Part shown: piece by piece, positions 34,861 to 42,744 of the stretch | How positions within the stretch are numbered: the stretch's first letter is position 1 | Layout: the number at the start of each line of letters is the position of its first letter | Origin: an uncultured Winogradskyella sp. | Lineage (GTDB): Bacteria; Bacteroidota; Bacteroidia; Flavobacteriales; Flavobacteriaceae | Length of the DNA: 64,000 nt | Assembly: GCA_913055905.1 (NCBI GenBank) | Contig: CAJXLB010000010.1 | Location: 20,164-84,163 of the forward strand | Direction of reading: 5' to 3' | The notes under the pieces: model-generated | Databases searched by the model: none | The model's input: only the letters and a program-made list of their open reading frames with translations | What the model was told of the DNA's origin: nothing | Made by a program: the position numbers and the translations under genes

Positions 34861-37266
34861 ATGATAGTAAACACAGAACTAGAGAACAAGGGAAATCAGT
34901 TTCCTTCCAAAATTATAGATTTTAAAAAGGATGTAGATAAGCTCTATTTTTCTACAAGCAATGATGTTATTCTAGAGCTCACGGTAGTTAGGGATAGTGT
35001 CCTAAGGTTCAGATATACTACCGTTGGTAATTTTGACAATGACTTTTCTTATGCCATTACAAAATATGCCAGTATTGGTTTCAATAAATTGGAAATTGAG
35101 GAAAAAACAGATTGTTTTGAAATTGAAACCTCAAAATTGCGTTGTGAAATCTCCAAGGAAAGTCTTCGGGTTTCTATTTATGATGTAAAGGATAATTTTC
35201 TCATCAACCAAGATGAAATAGGTTTTCATTGGGAAGAGAGCTATGAATATGGTGGTAACATCGTAAAGATGAGCAAAATATCCAATGATGGTGAGAGCTA
35301 TTATGGCCTTGGTGATAAACCAAATCATTCTAATTTAAAAGGTAAGCGTTATAAGAACTGGGTAACGGATTCTTATGCTTATGGCAGAGATACCGATCCT
35401 ATTTACAAGGCTATTCCGTTTTATACCGGCTTACATCATAATAAGGCCTATGGTATTTTCTTTGACAATACCTTTATGTCGTCTTTTGACTTTGCGCATG
35501 AAAGACGAAATGTAACAAGTTTCTGGGCTCAAGGTGGAGAAATGAATTATTACTTTATCTATGGTCCAAAAATGAACGATGTTGTTGAAAGTTACACGGA
35601 TCTAACAGGAAAACCCCATCAACTACCTCCACTTTGGGCTTTAGGCTTTCATCAATGTAAATGGAGCTATTATCCTGAAAGTAAGGTAAAGGAAATCACG
35701 TCAACGTTTAGAAAATTACAGATTCCCTGTGATGCCATTTACTTGGATATCGATTATATGGATGGTTTTAGATGTTTTACTTGGAACAAGGAGTATTTTC
35801 CAGATCCTAAGCGAATGGTAAAGGAATTGGCGGAAGATGGTTTTAAAACAGTGGCCATTATAGATCCGGGAATCAAGATTGATAAGGACTATGAGGTTTT
35901 TAAAGAAGGTCTGGAGCAAGATTTTTATTGCAAACGAGCCGATGGTGCCTATATGAAAGGAAAAGTCTGGCCAGGGGAATGTTATTTCCCTGATTTTACC
36001 AATCCTGAAGTTAGGGATTGGTGGTCTGGTTTGTTTAAAGAACTCATTGAAGACATTGGCATAAAAGGTGTTTGGAACGATATGAATGAACCTGCTGTTA
36101 TGGAGGTGCCGAATAAAACATTTCCAGATGATGTAAGACACGACTATGATGGTAATCCTTGCAGCCATAGAAAGGCTCATAATATTTATGGCATGCAAAT
36201 GGCAAGAGCGACCTACCAAGGACTAAAAAAATACAGCTATCCTAAGCGTCCTTTCGTAATTACGAGAGCAGCCTACTCAGGGACACAACGGTATACGTCT
36301 ACATGGACTGGTGATAACGTTGCTACTTGGGAGCATTTGTGGATTGCCAACATCCAAGCTCAGCGCATGGCCATGTCTGGTTTTGGGTTTGTAGGTAGTG
36401 ATATTGGTGGTTTTGCAGAGCAGCCTTCAGGAGAATTATTTGCGCGGTGGGTGCAGCTTGGAGCCTTCCACCCGTTCTTTAGAGTTCATTCTTCAGGTGA
36501 TCATGGTGATCAAGAACCTTGGGCTTTTGACGAGGACGTTACCGATATTGTTAGAAAATTTATTGAGCTGCGCTACCAGTTATTACCTTATTTGTACACT
36601 GCTTTTTGGAATTATGCGGATCATGGTACGCCACTTTTAAAGTCTTTGGTGTTGTACGACCAAGAAGATGTGCAAACCCATTACAGAACGGATGAATTTA
36701 TTTTTGGAGAGCAAATACTGGTTTGCCCTATTCAGGAGCCCAATGCTAAAGGTCGTAGAATGTATGTGCCTCGAGGTAATTGGTACAATTTTTGGACAGA
36801 TGAAGTGATTAAAGGAGGAAAAGAAATGTGGGTAGATGCTGATATAGATAGCATGCCTTTATTTGTTAAGGAGGGAGCTATAATTCCTAAGTTTCCTGTT
36901 CAGCAATATGTAGGTGAAAAAGAAATAACCGAGATAACATTAGACGTCTATTACAAAGAAGGTAAGGAAAAAAGTGAATTATACAGCGATGCTAATGATG
37001 GCTACGATTATACCAAAGGACGTTATAGCCTAAGAACATTCAGTCTCACTGGACGTAAGGACGAGCTGATTATTAATCAGCATAAAGAAGGGAAGTTCAT
37101 GACGACTTACGAAACGTTTAAAATCAACATTCATGGTTTACCTTTTGACATTGGAGAGATTCAACTCGATAATGAGGAAGTGTCCTTAGATGCTCTATCG
37201 GCCAATGGTATTCAAACTTTTGTAGTTGATAAGAACTTTTCAGAATTACACTTTATTTCTAAATAA
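34861..37266 (+). CDS. Glycoside hydrolase family 31 (alpha-glucosidase-like)
   Basis: An 801-residue GH31 enzyme without signal peptide, thus cytoplasmic. It has an N-terminal beta sandwich (to ~250, with YYGLGDKPNHSNLKGKRY), the catalytic barrel with PCDAIYLDIDYMDGFRCFTW, the nucleophile Asp407 in VWNDMNEPAVM, the acid FVGSDIGGF (about Asp514), HPFFRVHSS, and the usual C-terminal beta domains with LFVKEGAIIP. The most likely activity is release of glucose from alpha-glucan ends; specificity within GH31 cannot be read from sequence alone. It is the last gene of the glycogen locus and is preceded by a palindrome that overlaps its leader. Confidence 0.92.
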   Translation: MIVNTELENKGNQFPSKIIDFKKDVDKLYFSTSNDVILELTVVRDSVLRFRYTTVGNFDNDFSYAITKYASIGFNKLEIEEKTDCFEIETSKLRCEISKESLRVSIYDVKDNFLINQDEIGFHWEESYEYGGNIVKMSKISNDGESYYGLGDKPNHSNLKGKRYKNWVTDSYAYGRDTDPIYKAIPFYTGLHHNKAYGIFFDNTFMSSFDFAHERRNVTSFWAQGGEMNYYFIYGPKMNDVVESYTDLTGKPHQLPPLWALGFHQCKWSYYPESKVKEITSTFRKLQIPCDAIYLDIDYMDGFRCFTWNKEYFPDPKRMVKELAEDGFKTVAIIDPGIKIDKDYEVFKEGLEQDFYCKRADGAYMKGKVWPGECYFPDFTNPEVRDWWSGLFKELIEDIGIKGVWNDMNEPAVMEVPNKTFPDDVRHDYDGNPCSHRKAHNIYGMQMARATYQGLKKYSYPKRPFVITRAAYSGTQRYTSTWTGDNVATWEHLWIANIQAQRMAMSGFGFVGSDIGGFAEQPSGELFARWVQLGAFHPFFRVHSSGDHGDQEPWAFDEDVTDIVRKFIELRYQLLPYLYTAFWNYADHGTPLLKSLVLYDQEDVQTHYRTDEFIFGEQILVCPIQEPNAKGRRMYVPRGNWYNFWTDEVIKGGKEMWVDADIDSMPLFVKEGAIIPKFPVQQYVGEKEITEITLDVYYKEGKEKSELYSDANDGYDYTKGRYSLRTFSLTGRKDELIINQHKEGKFMTTYETFKINIHGLPFDIGEIQLDNEEVSLDALSANGIQTFVVDKNFSELHFISK

Positions 37267-37344
37267 ATTCAGTTGATTTTGTTTAGAGCTACTTGATTGA
37301 TATGGAACGAATTTTGTATTTTTCAAAATCAAAAAAAAAAGATT

Positions 37345-38172
37345 ATGGATATAAAAAAGAACCTGCTAGCCTTTGGATTGTTGACTATGGTCCTAGCTTG
37401 CGCAACAAATCCTTTCACGGGCAAGAAAACCATGGCCTTTGTGTCTAACGATCAATTATTTCCAGCGGCATTTGCTCAATACAATCAGGTACTTACTGAA
37501 AATAAAGTCATTACTGGCACAGCCGATGCTGAAATGATTACTCGGGTAGGAGAGCGCATCGCAGTTGCAGCGGAACGTTGGTTAAGTGCAAACGGTTATC
37601 AAGGTTATCTAGATGATTATAAATGGGAATACAAACTTATAGAATCTGAGCAGGTTAATGCTTGGTGTATGCCTGGGGGAAAAATAGCGTTCTACACAGG
37701 AATCTTACCAATAGCTGAAAATGAAACAGGAATAGCAGCTATTATGGGACACGAGGTAGCTCACGCTCTTGCAAACCACGGTCAGCAGCGTATGAGTGCC
37801 GCTTACATTCAGCAAGGATTGGCGGTGGCTGGTAATATTGCCTTGGCAAATGACCAACAGGCCTTAAATATTTTTAACCAATCTTATGGAGTTGTATCCA
37901 ACGTTGGTGGTATGCTGCCCTTTAGTAGAAGCCACGAAACCGAAGCAGACAAGATCGGAGTCTATTTAATGGCAATTGCAGGCTATAATCCGGATGAGGC
38001 TGCGAATTTATGGGAGCGTATGAAGGCGAAAAGTGGAGGTCAAGCACCTCCAGAGTTTATGAGTACACACCCAAGTAATGACTCTAGAATCCAAAACTTG
38101 AAAGCTCTTGCCCCTAAGGCCAAAGAGGAAGCCAAAAAGTTTGGGATCAATTCATTTAGACCGATAAATTAA
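37345..38172 (+). CDS. M48 family zinc metalloprotease, lipoprotein (BepA/LoiP-like)
   Basis: A 275-residue predicted lipoprotein. It starts MDIKKNLLAFGLLTMVLAC with the lipobox cysteine, followed by ATNPFTGKKTMAFVSNDQLF, a string typical of this envelope peptidase group. The M48 active site is HEVAHALANHGQQR and the third zinc ligand lies in SRSHETEADKIGVYLM. Such proteases act in outer-membrane quality control. ATG 37345 is chosen because it gives a clean lipoprotein signal; an in-frame start at 37297 would put a polar stretch first. A terminator follows. Confidence 0.9.
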   Translation: MDIKKNLLAFGLLTMVLACATNPFTGKKTMAFVSNDQLFPAAFAQYNQVLTENKVITGTADAEMITRVGERIAVAAERWLSANGYQGYLDDYKWEYKLIESEQVNAWCMPGGKIAFYTGILPIAENETGIAAIMGHEVAHALANHGQQRMSAAYIQQGLAVAGNIALANDQQALNIFNQSYGVVSNVGGMLPFSRSHETEADKIGVYLMAIAGYNPDEAANLWERMKAKSGGQAPPEFMSTHPSNDSRIQNLKALAPKAKEEAKKFGINSFRPIN

Positions 38173-38197
38173 TACAAATAATTATTCAGTATTTTAG

Positions 38198-38224
38198 AAG
38201 CTGTTCTCAGGAACAGCTTTTTTT
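38198..38224 (+). terminator. Intrinsic terminator after the M48 gene
   Basis: AAGCTGTTC (38198-38206) pairs perfectly with GAACAGCTT (38211-38219) around TCAG, followed by T. It lies 10 bp before the MFS gene start. Confidence 0.92.
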
Positions 38225-38233
38225 ACTTAACAC

Positions 38234-39535
38234 ATGAACGATATTAAAAAAGGAAGTCCTAAACTTCTTAATGCTTGGGCGTTTTATGATTGGGCAAATT
38301 CGGTATACACCTTAACCATTGCGTCTTCAATTTTCCCAATATTTTATTCGGCACTGTTTATAACGGAAATAAAGAAAATTACTGCTTTTGGATACGAATT
38401 TAAAAGTACCGCCTTAATTACCTTCGTTACAGCTTTTACATTTATGGTTGTGGCAGTTCTATCTCCAATATTATCAGGAATAGCGGATTATGTAGGTAAC
38501 AAAAAGAATTTTATGAAGTTTTTTTGCTACCTGGGTTCAATAGGCTGTGTTGGTCTTTATTGGTTTAGCTTAGAGCGTATACATTTAAGTCTCTTGTTTT
38601 ATTTCATGGGATTAATTGGCTATTGGGGAAGTTTGGTTTTCTATAACTCTTATTTACCTGATATTGCTTTTGAAGAACAACAGGATAAAGTAAGTGCAAA
38701 GGGATTTGCCATGGGATATATTGGCAGTGTCTTGCTCCTTATTTTAAATTTAGCCATGGTTATGAGCCAAGATGAAGGCGCCGAAAAAATGCAAATGATG
38801 CGTTACTCCTTCGTAACGGTAGGTATTTGGTGGGCCTTATTTAGCCAGTACACCTTTAAGGTTTTGCCAAAAGGTGTTTCTTCTGGGCATAAGGTGACCA
38901 AGGAGATTTTGTTTCATGGGTTTAAGGAATTAAAAGGGGTTTGGAAACAACTAAAGGAAGACTTAAGGCTGAAGCGCTATTTATATGCCTTTTTTGTTTT
39001 TAGTATGGCCGTACAGACTATAATGCTGGTAGCTGTATATTTTGGTGAAGAGGAAATTAATTGGGGCAGTACCGAAGCTAAAACCACTGGGCTCATAGTG
39101 AGTATATTGGTTATTCAGCTCGTGGCTATCGTGGGCGCTATTTTAACGTCAAGGGCATCTTCTAAATTTGGAAATATCAAAACATTGATTATCACAAATT
39201 TTATTTGGATGTCTTTATGTGTTTATGCCTATTTCATGAAGAGTCCAGTGCAATTTTACATTGCAGCTGGTTTAGTTGGTTTGGTTATGGGCGGCATTCA
39301 GTCCTTAGCACGTTCTACCTATTCTAAATTTTTACCGCAAACCGAAGATACCACATCCTTCTTTAGCTTTTATGATGTCGCCGAAAAAATAGGAATCGTT
39401 ATAGGCATGCTCATTTACGGATTTATAGACCAGATAACGGGAAGCATGCGAAACTCCATCTTATTCCTGGTTTTGATTTTTTTGTTTGGGATTATTTTGT
39501 TGTTTAGGGTTCCAAAACACAGAATAAAGGACTAA
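38234..39535 (+). CDS. MFS transporter, UMF1/Atg22-like
   Basis: A 433-residue membrane protein with about twelve hydrophobic segments. The N-terminal LNAWAFYDWANSVYTLTIAS motif is the signature of the UMF1 (Atg22-like) branch of the major facilitator superfamily, and GLVGLVMGGIQSLARSTYSKFLP in the C-terminal half is also typical of it. The substrate is unknown; eukaryotic Atg22 exports amino acids from the vacuole, which should not be carried over. It sits between two terminators, so it is probably monocistronic. Confidence 0.88.
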   Translation: MNDIKKGSPKLLNAWAFYDWANSVYTLTIASSIFPIFYSALFITEIKKITAFGYEFKSTALITFVTAFTFMVVAVLSPILSGIADYVGNKKNFMKFFCYLGSIGCVGLYWFSLERIHLSLLFYFMGLIGYWGSLVFYNSYLPDIAFEEQQDKVSAKGFAMGYIGSVLLLILNLAMVMSQDEGAEKMQMMRYSFVTVGIWWALFSQYTFKVLPKGVSSGHKVTKEILFHGFKELKGVWKQLKEDLRLKRYLYAFFVFSMAVQTIMLVAVYFGEEEINWGSTEAKTTGLIVSILVIQLVAIVGAILTSRASSKFGNIKTLIITNFIWMSLCVYAYFMKSPVQFYIAAGLVGLVMGGIQSLARSTYSKFLPQTEDTTSFFSFYDVAEKIGIVIGMLIYGFIDQITGSMRNSILFLVLIFLFGIILLFRVPKHRIKD

Positions 39536-39562
39536 AAAAAGCCGCTGATTAGCGGCCTTTTT
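39534..39562. terminator. Bidirectional terminator between the MFS gene and the head-GIN gene
   Basis: AAAAAAAGCCGCT pairs with AGCGGCCTTTTT around GATT. It lies just after the MFS stop and before the stop of the minus-strand operon, so it can serve both. Confidence 0.9.
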
Positions 39563-39580
39563 ATGACATGGATTTGTTAT

Positions 39581-40306
39581 CTAGGATTTAATACTGCCTG
39601 AACCAGATATGGTGGTATTTTTGGTTTTAGGATTTCCAGAATATATAATATCGCCAGAACCCGAAATACGACCGTTTAAATGACCTGAACAAAAGACTTT
39701 GGCCGTACCAGAGCCAGAGATAGTGGCATCAACATCTTCACCACGCAGGTTTTCGCCATCAAAGTCTCCAGAACCAGCAATGACAACATTTAAATTGGTA
39801 GAAGTACCACTAATTTTAATGTCTCCAGAGCCTGCAATTTTTACGTGAGTCTTGGAGGCAGAAATAGCCAATTCAATATCGCCAGAACCGGCAAGTGCAA
39901 CCTCTAAATCATCCGAACTTAGGGCTCCGGAGCTAGTAATATCACCCGAGCCCGCAAGTGCTACAAGGTTGAGTTGCTCGTAAGGCACCGTAATGACCAA
40001 TCTGCGTGTTGGCTTTAGATTGTATCCATCCTTTACCTTGATGATGAGGTTGTCTTCAGAAATTTTAGTTTCAATATATTCCAAAAGGTTAGACTCACCT
40101 TCTAAGGTAATGGTTCCTTCTGAGCCCTCAATAAGTCTCACATCCATTGATCCAGCAACCTTGACGCCTTCATAATCAGCTACAGATCTTGTTGTTGAAC
40201 TCATATTGCCATTGCCTCTTACTTTTTCTCCACTTCCCCATTGGGCGCAGGATAGGGCAGAGCACATTATTGAAATAGCCAAGGACCAAAGTTTTAAATT
40301 TTTCAT
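39581..40306 (-). CDS. Head GIN domain (DUF2807) surface protein
   Basis: A 241-residue protein with a lipoprotein-like signal (KLWSLAISIMCSALSC) and then a right-handed beta-repeat domain full of short GSGDI/AGSGDIE motifs (for example VALAGSGDIELAI, VKIAGSGDIKI). This is the DUF2807, head-GIN, putative auto-transporter adhesin domain common in Bacteroidota. Likely exposed or periplasmic; ligand unknown. It is the last of four genes on the same strand after an ECF sigma factor, an anti-sigma-like protein and a DUF4097-type protein, so it is a candidate target of that regulatory pair. A bidirectional terminator follows. Confidence 0.88.
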   Translation of the reverse strand: MKNLKLWSLAISIMCSALSCAQWGSGEKVRGNGNMSSTTRSVADYEGVKVAGSMDVRLIEGSEGTITLEGESNLLEYIETKISEDNLIIKVKDGYNLKPTRRLVITVPYEQLNLVALAGSGDITSSGALSSDDLEVALAGSGDIELAISASKTHVKIAGSGDIKISGTSTNLNVVIAGSGDFDGENLRGEDVDATISGSGTAKVFCSGHLNGRISGSGDIIYSGNPKTKNTTISGSGSIKS

Positions 40307-40327
40307 AGTTTTTGTTTTAAATATTGA

Positions 40328-41413
40328 TTAATTAGTTTTAAATGTTACGCTTCCGTATTCGGAATCGATTTTCACAACGTTTCCAGAATTTGAATTGACA
40401 TGGTAACCCTTATATGTTTTGTCACTATTGTCCTTTTCCTTTACGGTAAAGGTAAACGATTCAGGATGGTTAAGGGACGCATACTCAAGATTGATATCAA
40501 AATCGAAATTGTAGTTTTGGTCAATGCCTATTGTAATTCCCGTAAATTCTGTATTTAAATTTAGATTGCCTGCATTGGAGGCCATTCGCTCGATTTTAAT
40601 AGAACCATAATCAGCCTTAATTTGAATGTTTTTGTACACAGTACCCAAACGCAAGGTTAAATAATCGCCAACACCTTCAAGATTGTTAATGTTGTCTATT
40701 TTAAGCGAACCGTAATCACATTGGTAGGTTATGTTTTCGCTGTTTTCAATTATAGACTTGGTATAATCTGCTTTAAGGTCAATAGACTTTGCGTTTTCTA
40801 TAGTAAACGCGCTATAATCGGCACTAATTTTTCCCTTATTGATATATTCAAAATAACAGTTATTGCTGTAGTCAAAACTTATGTTGGAATTGCCCAGAAG
40901 CTCTTGTGTGGTTATTTTTCCGTAATCACAGCTAATTGATGCGTTACCTTCGAGTTTGCTCAGATTAATAGCACCATAATCATTACTGAGATCAACATTA
41001 TTGGAAAGTGGCATCTTGACTCTGTAGTTAACTTCGATTTTAAGATTTCTTCGATTGCTCCAATTCCACCACGAGTTTTTTCGTTTTCCAAAACGTGTTG
41101 TAGCCGATATTACGTTACCAGAATCATTAAAATCTACAGTGATGTCGTCTAGACGCTCTTCAACCTTATCCGAGTTTCCTCCCGTAACTTTAATCGTAAT
41201 GTCAAATTCAATCCGATTTTGGTCCCACGTGACAATATCAAGATTACCGTAACTGTTGTTTATCTTAAGGGTAGCGTTAGACGATACATCATAAGATTTG
41301 GTAATCTTTTTTTCCTTGGTGCTTTTTGCCAATACATCAGTATTCTCCGCTGATGCTACGAATGGAAGTAGTAGCAAAAAGGCAAGTACTTTAAATGGTA
41401 TTTGTAGTTTCAT
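40328..41413 (-). CDS. DUF4097-like beta-repeat exported protein
   Basis: A 361-residue exported protein: signal peptide MKLQIPFKVLAFLLLLPFVASA, then a beta-helix-type repeat where NSYGNLDI, NDYGAINLSKLEG, CDYGKITTQELLG and ADYGSIKIERM recur about every 20 residues. This is the DUF4097 (putative adhesin) repeat pattern. It probably forms an elongated beta structure at the envelope; no enzymatic residues are visible. Its start overlaps the end of the anti-sigma-like gene by 23 bp and the head-GIN gene follows after 21 bp, so all are one operon with the sigma factor. Confidence 0.82.
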   Translation of the reverse strand: MKLQIPFKVLAFLLLLPFVASAENTDVLAKSTKEKKITKSYDVSSNATLKINNSYGNLDIVTWDQNRIEFDITIKVTGGNSDKVEERLDDITVDFNDSGNVISATTRFGKRKNSWWNWSNRRNLKIEVNYRVKMPLSNNVDLSNDYGAINLSKLEGNASISCDYGKITTQELLGNSNISFDYSNNCYFEYINKGKISADYSAFTIENAKSIDLKADYTKSIIENSENITYQCDYGSLKIDNINNLEGVGDYLTLRLGTVYKNIQIKADYGSIKIERMASNAGNLNLNTEFTGITIGIDQNYNFDFDINLEYASLNHPESFTFTVKEKDNSDKTYKGYHVNSNSGNVVKIDSEYGSVTFKTN

Positions 41414-41960
41414 TGGTGTTGTTTTTTAATTGTTTAATCGTTTCAATTTGTTCTAAAACCATATTTAGGATGTCTATTCTATTCTGAAAATTTGATATCA
41501 TCGCATAAATAACCCGTTGGTCCTTTCCGCTTTCTGTCAAGTCTGATTTTAATTTTTGATAGTCTTGTTCTAAGATTTCAATTTGCTCCAGGGCATCGTT
41601 GATTATTTCTTCAGTCAGTGGTGAACGCTCCTGATTGAGTTTTTTCAGTTCCGTTTCTAAGGTTACCGTGAAAAAATCCTGAGTTTCGGAAAGTTCTGGA
41701 GATACACTTGCCAGATCTAATACTTCTGGCTCATTTGGCACTAACATAAGTAGGCTGAAACCGAGCACTATGGTAGCGGCAATCGCTAGATATTTTTGCC
41801 AAGGTGTTGATTTTTGCCCTATTGAACTACCTTGGTTTTTACTGTTATTCAAGCGTTCTAAGAATCGTGCTTCGTGCCCTTTGGATGGCTCGGAAACATC
41901 GAATTTACCTTCGAGCTGCTCAAATAGCTGTTCTATTGTTTCATTTTGTTTCATGCTCAT
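41391..41960 (-). CDS. Probable anti-sigma factor (single-pass membrane protein)
   Basis: A 189-residue protein with a cytoplasmic N-terminal region (IEQLFEQLEGKFDVSEPSKGHEARFLERL), one transmembrane helix (KYLAIAATIVLGFSLLMLV, residues ~65-85) and a periplasmic coiled-coil-like part (EQIEILEQDYQKLKSDLTE). I recognise no zinc anti-sigma (HxxxCxxC) motif, so the call rests on position: it starts 1 bp after the ECF sigma gene and has the expected topology. It would bind the sigma factor until an envelope signal arrives (inference). It overlaps the next gene by 23 bp. A second ATG at 41954 is possible. Confidence 0.7.
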   Translation of the reverse strand: MSMKQNETIEQLFEQLEGKFDVSEPSKGHEARFLERLNNSKNQGSSIGQKSTPWQKYLAIAATIVLGFSLLMLVPNEPEVLDLASVSPELSETQDFFTVTLETELKKLNQERSPLTEEIINDALEQIEILEQDYQKLKSDLTESGKDQRVIYAMISNFQNRIDILNMVLEQIETIKQLKNNTNETTNTI

Positions 41961-41961
41961 A

Positions 41962-42516
41962 TTAATTTAAAATGGACACCAGCTTTTTTCTTAAACTTTC
42001 CTTTGCCCTGGAAATCATTGTTCGGCAATTACCGTAAGACAGATTCATTATTTCACATATCTCCTCATAATCATAACCTTCGATAAGGTGCAGTGTAAGA
42101 CCTAATTGATAATTTGGTTTAAGGGTTTTCATGGTCTTTAAAATATACTGCACGCTTTCATCAGTCTGCTCATCCTCGTTAATACCGTTGTCATCTTCTA
42201 CCTTATACATAATTGGATCCAGAGGGACTTCATTCATTTTTACGGTTTTGCGGTATTCAACAATACTGTTGTTAATTACAATACGCTTTAGCCATGCACC
42301 GAACATTTTAAAATCCTCTAATGAATCTAGTTTTGAAAAAGCCGACAAAAATGACTCTTGCATAATGTCTTCAGCTTTAAAGGAATCCTTTACAATCCTT
42401 AAGGCTGTATTGTACATTGCTTTGTGGTACCTATTGTAAACTTCCAACTGCGCCTTTTGGTTGTCTTTGGTACAAAGCAATAGTAACTGTTCTATATTTT
42501 GATTGGTTGATGTCAA
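41962..42516 (-). CDS. ECF-type RNA polymerase sigma factor
   Basis: A 184-residue sigma-70 family factor. Region 2 spans ~residues 25-90 (YNRYHKAMYNTALRIVKDSFKAEDIMQESFLSAF, split by the usual DxxQE-like motif) and region 4 spans ~125-180 (LTLHLIEGYDYEEICEIMNLSYGNCRTMISRAKE). The start appears to be TTG at 42516, since the next ATG lies inside region 2 and would break it. It heads a four-gene operon with a membrane anti-sigma candidate and two beta-repeat surface proteins, and is divergent from lon across 228 bp. Confidence 0.92.
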   Translation of the reverse strand: MTSTNQNIEQLLLLCTKDNQKAQLEVYNRYHKAMYNTALRIVKDSFKAEDIMQESFLSAFSKLDSLEDFKMFGAWLKRIVINNSIVEYRKTVKMNEVPLDPIMYKVEDDNGINEDEQTDESVQYILKTMKTLKPNYQLGLTLHLIEGYDYEEICEIMNLSYGNCRTMISRAKESLRKKLVSILN

Positions 42517-42744
42517 AAAAACAATTGCTTTATTCTAAAGATAGGTTTCATTTTAATTTGTTACACTTTATTTATAAAGATTTTGTTATTTCATAAAATA
42601 ACTGGCATAACTATTGACCCCTTATAGGTGTTGATAATCAATAAATATTTATAAATAATTGATTGTCAATAGTATAAAATTAAGTAGTACATTTAAACAA
42701 ACGCTAGTTGTCCTTATGGGATGACATAATGGCTTAAAAATATT

